64,000 nucleotides of DNA, taken from contig NC_058524.1 of assembly GCF_904849725.1 (NCBI RefSeq), positions 28,303,001 to 28,367,000 of the forward strand, given 5' to 3'. The notes below the pieces were generated by a model. That model did not search any database, had not been told where the DNA came from, and saw only the letters and a list, made by a program, of their open reading frames with translations. Made by a program: the position numbers and the translations under genes. The stretch comes from Hordeum vulgare subsp. vulgare (Eukaryota > Streptophyta > Magnoliopsida > Poales > Poaceae). How positions within the stretch are numbered: position 1 is the first letter of the stretch; every line of letters begins with the position of its first letter. Below are positions 58,897-64,000 of this stretch, in pieces.

Positions 58897-60707
58897 TGTT
58901 GGAAATATGCCCTGGAGGCAATAATAAATTAGTTATTATTATATTTCTTTGTTCATGATAATCGTTTATTATCCATGCTATAATTGTATTGATTGGAAAC
59001 ACAATACTTGTGTGGATACATAGACAAAACACTGTCCCTAGTAAGCCTCTAGTTGACTAGCTCGTTGATCAAACATGGCCAAGGTTTCCTGGCCATAGGC
59101 AAGTGTTGTTACTTGATAACGGGATCACATCATTAGGAGAATCATGTGATGGACTAGACCCAAACTAATAGACGTAGCATGTTGATCGTGTCATTTTGTT
59201 GCTACTATTTTCTGCGTGTCAAGTATTTGTTCCTATGACCATGAGATCATATAACTCACTGACACCGGAGGAATGCTTTGTGTGTATCAAACGTCGCAAC
59301 GTAACTGGGTGACTATAAAGATGCTCTACAGGTATCTCCAAAGGTGTTAGTTGAGTTAGTATGGATCGAGACTGGGATTTGTCACTCCGTGTGACGGAGA
59401 GGTATCTCGGGGCCCACTCGGTAATACAACATCACACACAAGCCTTGCAAGCAATGTGACTTAGTGTAAGTTGCGGGATCTTGTATTACGGAACGAGTAA
59501 AGAGACTTGCCGGTAAACGAGATTGAAATAGGTATGCGGATACTGACGATCGAATCTCGGGCAAGTAACATACCGAAGGACAAAGGGAATGACATACGGG
59601 ATTATATGAATCCTTGGCACTGAGGTTCAAACGATAAGATCTTCGTAGAATATGTAGGATCCAATATGGGCATCCAGGTCCCGCTATTGGATATTGACCG
59701 AGGAGTTACTCGGGTCATGTCTACATAGTTCTCGAACCCGCAGGGTCTGCACACTTAAGGTTCGACGATGTTTTATGCGTATTTGAGTTATATGGTTGGT
59801 TACCGAATGTTGTTCGGAGTCCCGGATGGGATCACGGACGTCACGAGGGTTTCCGGAATGGTCCGGAGACGAAGATTGATATATAGGATGACCTCATTTG
59901 GTTACCGGAAAGTTTCCGGGCATTACCGGAAAAGTTTCGGACTCATCGGTAGTGTACCGGGAGTGCCGGGAGGGGTGACGGGGACCATCAAGAGGGGTGT
60001 CACGCCCCAAGGGGTCTCATGGGCTATGGGAAGAGATAAACCAGCCCCTAGTGGGCTGGAATAAGTTCCCACTAAGGCCCATAAGGTTTGAGAAGGGAAA
60101 AACACAAGGTGGAAAGAGTTTCCAAGTGGGAAGGTGGAATCCTACTCCAAGTAGGATTGGAGTAGGACTCCTCCACCTCAAATTTCGCCCAAACCTTGAG
60201 GGTTTGAGGGTGCCTCCTCCCCTCCCTCCCTCCTATATATACTGAGGTATTAGGGCTGATTTGAGACAACTTTTGCCACGGCAGCCCGACCACATACCTC
60301 CACGGTTTTACCTCTAGATCGCGTTTCTGCGGAGCTCGGGCGGAGCCCTGCTGAGACAAGATCATCACCAACCTCCGGAGCGCCGTCACGCTGCCGGAGA
60401 ACTCTTCTACCTCTCCGTCTCTCTTGCTGGATCAAGAAGGCCGAGATCATCGTCGAGCTGTACGTGTGCTGAACGCGGAGGTGCCGTCCGTTCGGCACTA
60501 GATCGTGGGACTGATCGCGGGACGGTTCGCGGGGCGGATCGAGGGACGTGAGGACGTTCCACTACATCAACCGCGTTCACTAACGCTTCTGCTGTACGGT
60601 CTACAAGGGTACGTAGATCACACATCCCCTCTGGTAGATGGACATCACCATGATAGATCTTCATACGCGTAGGAAAATTTTCGTTTCCCATGCGACGTTC
60701 CCCAACA
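58897..60707 (+). repeat. Copia-5 3' LTR (1811 bp)
   Basis: It begins TGTTGGAAATATGCCC and ends CCCCAACA. From about 59155 on, it is about 99 percent identical to the 5' LTR. The first 250 bp differ strongly and belong to another subfamily. The TATA box is at 60234-60241. Confidence 0.92.
60234..60241 (+). promoter_or_regulatory. TATA box of the Copia-5 3' LTR
   Basis: TATATATA in the same context as in the 5' LTR. Confidence 0.7.
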
Positions 60708-62531
60708 ACTGCCGCTTAGGTCATATTGGTGTAAAACGCATGAAGAAACTCCATGCTGATGGATTTTTGGAGTCACTTGACTTTGATTCACTTGACACGT
60801 GCGAACCATGCCTCATGGGCAAGATGACTAAGACTCCGTTCTCCGAAACAATGGAGCGTGCAAGTGACTTGTTGGAAATCATACATACCGATGTGTGTGG
60901 TCCAATGAGCGTAGAGGCACGCGGCGGATATCGTTATTTCCTCACCTTCACTGACGATTTAAGTAGATATGGTTATGTCTACTTGATGAAGCACAAGTCT
61001 GAAACATTTGAAAAGTTCAAGCAATTTCAGAGTGAAGTGGAAAATCATCGTAACAAGAAGATCAAATTCCTACGGTCTGATTGTGGGGGTGAATATCTGA
61101 GTTTCGAGTTTGGTGCTCACTTAAGACAATGTGGAATTGTTTCGCAGTTAACACCGCCTGGAACACCACAGCGTAATGGTGTGTCCGAACGTCATAATCG
61201 TACTCTGTTAGAGATGGTGCGATCTATGATGTCTCTTACTGATTTGCCGTTATCATTTTGGGGTTATGCATTAGAAACAGCTGCATTCACTTTAAATAGG
61301 GCACCATCAAAATCCGTTGAGACGACGCCATACGAACTGTGGTATGGCAAAAGGCCAAAGTTGTCATTTCTTAAAGTTTGGGGATGTGATGCTTATGTCA
61401 AAAAGCTTCAGCCTGAAAAGCTGGAACCCAAAGCGGAAAAGTGCGTCTTCATAGGTTACCCAAAAGAGACAGTTGGGTACACCTTCTATCTCAAATCCGA
61501 AGGCAAAGTGTTTGTTGCTAAGAACGGAACTTTTCTCGAGAAGGAGTTTCTCTCGAGAGAATTGAGTGGGAGGAAGATAGAACTTGACGAGGTTGTCGAA
61601 CCTCTCATCCCTCTGGATGGTGGCGCAGGGCAGGGGAAACCTCTGTCGTTGCGACGCCGGTTGAGGAGGAAGTTAATGATGATGATCATGAAACTCCAGT
61701 TCAAGTTTCTGTTGAACCCCGCAGGTCGACGAGATCACGCGCTGCTCCAGAGTGGTACGGTAATCCCGTCTTATCAATCATGTTGTTAGACAACAATGAA
61801 CCTGCAAATTATGAAGAAGCAATGGTGGGCCCAGATTCCGACAAATGGCTGGAAGCCATGAAATCCGAGATAGGATCCATGTATGAGAACAAAGTGTGGA
61901 CTTTGGAGATACTACCTGAGGGCCGCAAGGCTATTCAGAACAAATGGATCTTTAAGAAGAAGACGGACGCTGACGGTAATGTGACCGTTTATAAAGCTCG
62001 ACTTGTGGCAAAGGGTTTTTCACAAGTTCCAGGGATTGACTACGATGAGACTTTCTCTCCCGTGGCAATGGTTAAGTCCGTCAGAATCATGTTAGCAATA
62101 GCTGCATTTTTCGATTATGAAATCTGGCAGATGGATGTCAAAACGGCGTTCCTTAACGGTTTCCTTAAGGAAGAGTTGTATATGATGCAACCCGAAGGTT
62201 TTGTTGATCCTAAAAATGCTGACAAGGTGTGCAAACTCCAGCGATCCATTTATGGACTGGTGCAAGCATCTCGGAGTTGGAACAAACGCTTTGATGAGGT
62301 GATCAAAGCATTTGGGTTTATACAAGTGGTTGGAGAATCTTGTATCTACAAGAAAGTGAGTGGGAGCTCTGTGGCGTTTCTAATATTATATGTGGATGAC
62401 ATATTACTGATTGGAAACAACATAGAGCTTTTGGAGAGCATAAAAGGTTACTTGAATAAAAGTTTCTCTATGAAGGACCTAGGAGAAGCTGCTTACATTC
62501 TAGGCATTAAGATCTATAGGGATAAATTATG
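60708..62531 (+). pseudogene. Copia-6: BARE-like integrase and reverse transcriptase fragment
   Basis: It starts inside the pre-integrase domain right at the LTR edge (CRLGHIGVKRMKKLHADGF, zinc-binding CEPCLMGK) and goes on through integrase with HTDVCGPM, LRSDCGGEY and GVSERHNRT (catalytic Asp, Asp, Glu), then RT with WQMDVKTAFLNGFLKEELY and the box LYVDDILLIG. It ends abruptly at YILGIKIYRD (62525), before the RT thumb and RNase H. The only lesion seen is one frameshift in the linker (about 61630). This is much better preserved than the homologous part of Copia-5 next door. Gag, protease, RNase H and the far LTR are absent. Confidence 0.9.
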
Positions 62532-62835
62532 ATGGCGAGGGCTTGGGCGCGGTAATGGCAGTAGGGAGCGCAAGTAAGGGGGGACGGATGGCGAGGGCTT
62601 GGGCGCGGTAATGGCAGTAGGGAGGCGGGGGAGGACGAAAGGTTTGGTAGATTTCGTGTAAATTATGATGGGGTCGGGCTATCGTGAGTTCCCATATTCG
62701 TCCCATATTTTGGTTGTATATGAGGGGTGAGGGTCAGCCTTAGCGTTTGATTCCCAGTCTAAGAAGTTCGGGTCGCTTTTCTGTGACCAGTCAATAACCG
62801 GGCGTTTGAGACGGGGTTAAGAGGTTCGGCTGTAA
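62532..62835. other. Unassigned segment with a 37-bp duplication
   Basis: GATGGCGAGGGCTTGGGCGC and the following bases occur at 62531-62567 and again at 62587-62623. The rest shows nothing recognisable. Confidence 0.6.
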
Positions 62836-63928
62836 GATCATCTATAATCGGACCCCTCAAACCCTCGGCAGTCCTCTCGATCGCTGTCCGATCACAAAAT
62901 TGCGATCCAGACGGGCCTCTCAAACCGACCTAAAACGCACGGGCTGACTCTCACCCCCCATTTTTAGCCTAAATATGAGGCGGATATGGGGGAGCCCGGG
63001 CGCGCCCAGGCACGCCTGCCATGTCGTCCTGACGGCTTGGCCCCACGCAGACTCACCGGGAAACATGACGGCCTGCGGGCACCTCGTCCGTCGGTGCAGT
63101 GTAAATGCCGCGTGGCGCCGCTTCGGATCCCAGCCCAAGGTCGGGGCCGACTATTTAAGCCGGTCGGTGCACCTAACCCTGTCTCATCCGCCTCCTCCTT
63201 CTCTGTGCCGCCGCCCGAGCCCGTCTGCCTTCTCTCGCAGTTCCCTCTCCGCCAGGATGGTCCGGTGACTCATCACCACCTATGCGCAGCTCACTCCGGA
63301 AGGGTGCCTTCAAATCGAGGCGGAGATCCAGGCTCGCCGCACCTCCCGCGTCGTTGCGGGTCTCCATTCGAACTCGCCGGATACAGAGAAGGAGGAGGAG
63401 GAGCATCAGTCGAAGGCCATGGAGGAGGAAGACCCGAAGGAGGAGGCTCCCGGCTATAACATGGCGGAGGCGGAGGCGGAGTTTGCCGTCGCCCAATCGA
63501 AGATGGCGGAGCAGGTGGCCAACCTGGATTCCATCCGGGATGAGGCCGAGATGGAGGCCAACCGTCGGCTCATCCGGTAGAGGCATGCGGAGGCTGACGG
63601 CCTCTTCGATGAGCTGGACACGGAGATTGAGGCAAAGGAGGCCGCAACGTAGCAGCCAGAGGTGCCGGAGGGAACGGAGCTGTGGCAGGCGGCCATTTGT
63701 CCGTTAGAGGGCACGGAGATCGTCGGTATCTACGACGAGGAGTGGATAGGTTCTATGTAGTACGTAGGTTTCATATCTTTCATGCTTTTATATTGATTTG
63801 AGGATCCTAATATGAGATGTTCGGATGTAGAATACATTATTTGAGACGTGATCGGTCAATGTCCACGATCGCACCCTGTCCGCGGGTGTTTGAGGGTCCG
63901 GATTTGCAAGGTCCGATTGTAAATGCTC
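62836..63928. mobile_element. H5: complete PIF/Harbinger-like element (1.1 kb)
   Basis: The left end is GATCATCTATAATCGGACC and the reverse complement of the right end is GAGCATTTACAATCGGACC, a good terminal inverted repeat. TAA flanks it on both sides (62833-62835 and 63929-63931). It carries one hypothetical frame and no transposase. Confidence 0.72.
63257..63760 (+). pseudogene. Hypothetical protein frame of H5
   Basis: A 168-codon frame from ATG 63257 to TAG 63758-63760 with three internal stops: TGA at 63266-63268, TAG near 63579 and TAG near 63650. It contains TYAQLTPEGCLQIEAEIQAR, a long Glu/Ala-rich helix (DSIRDEAEMEANRRLI) and an acidic end (GIYDEEWIGSM). It is positioned like the frames in H2, H3 and H4 but differs in sequence. 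Function unknown. Confidence 0.5.
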
Positions 63929-63931
63929 TAA

Positions 63932-64000
63932 CCAACTCAATACCTTATTTTGACTTAAGTTTGTTTTTCGTAAACTTGATAAAATTCTGAAAAGTTGAAC
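63932..64000. other. AT-rich flank
   Basis: Nothing recognisable up to the window end. Confidence 0.3.

Larger units (their letters stand above)
52123..60707 (+). mobile_element. Copia-5: BARE/Angela-type element with decayed interior
   Basis: 5' LTR 52123-53926, primer site 53928-53940, internal region 53941-58881, purine tract 58882-58896, 3' LTR 58897-60707. The flanking five bases (CCATA and ACTGC) do not match, so this is not a simple insertion. The interior is heavily mutated, yet the LTRs are nearly identical over most of their length. Confidence 0.85.

Noticed and set aside
63173..63586. 137-residue minus-strand Leu/Arg-rich frame
   Set aside because: It is the shadow of the Glu/Ala-rich plus-strand frame of H5.

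Overview
The window looks like repeat-dense genomic DNA of a grass, most likely of the wheat/barley tribe (Triticeae). The signs are CACTA elements whose ends are packed with TTTAGTCCCGG-type repeats, BARE/Angela-type Copia LTRs that begin TGTTGGAAATATGCCC and end CCCCAACA, spliceosomal genes with GT..AG introns, and almost no bacterial-style gene packing. About nine tenths is transposable-element DNA, much of it nested. Element names used here are local labels: CACTA-A to -C, Copia-1 to -6, H1 to H5 and one hAT.

Host genes. Two intact three-exon genes for Early nodulin 93 (ENOD93) lie at 11302-11820 and 49228-49778, in the same orientation and inside a repeated unit. Each unit holds an ENOD93 promoter, the gene, a 3' spacer that runs into the next promoter, a PIF/Harbinger-like element (H) inserted in that promoter, and an AT-rich spacer full of TTTCACT words. 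A further promoter remnant lies near 50560-50640, so the locus was a tandem array. A third ENOD93 copy that should lie between the two survivors appears to have been deleted. A DUF6817-type gene remnant lies at about 1610-2218 (minus).

Layout. 1-1546: right part of CACTA-A. 1547-2610: DUF6817 remnant. About 2610-5841: right part of CACTA-B with 660-bp tandem repeats. 5842-8158: end of H1 plus AT-rich spacer with a 203-bp (AT)n tract. 8159-10620: unassigned DNA and an LTR-like fragment. 10621-12267: ENOD93-1 unit. 12268-39270: element H2, split by a 25-kb nest. The nest is Copia-2 (minus, 12408-37353), which contains Copia-1 (13056-18191), CACTA-C (19179-29876) and a hAT (about 30737-34509). 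39271-44375: a chimera of a BARE/Angela LTR and leader joined to the pol and 3' LTR of a different Copia. 44376-50640: ENOD93-2 unit with complete H3. 50940-52122: H4 fragment. 52123-60707: Copia-5, with long LTRs and a decayed interior. 60708-62531: well-preserved BARE-like integrase/RT fragment. 62836-63928: H5.

The most informative points are these. One deletion between two retrotransposons explains both the chimeric Copia and the missing ENOD93 copy. CACTA-C carries an apparently intact DEDDy 3'-5' exonuclease gene. CACTA-C has a precise empty site inside the same window. A hAT sits exactly on the breakpoint of a tandem duplication. The two LTRs of Copia-5 agree closely over most of their length but differ in the first ~250 bp. 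All alignments were made by eye; none was computed.
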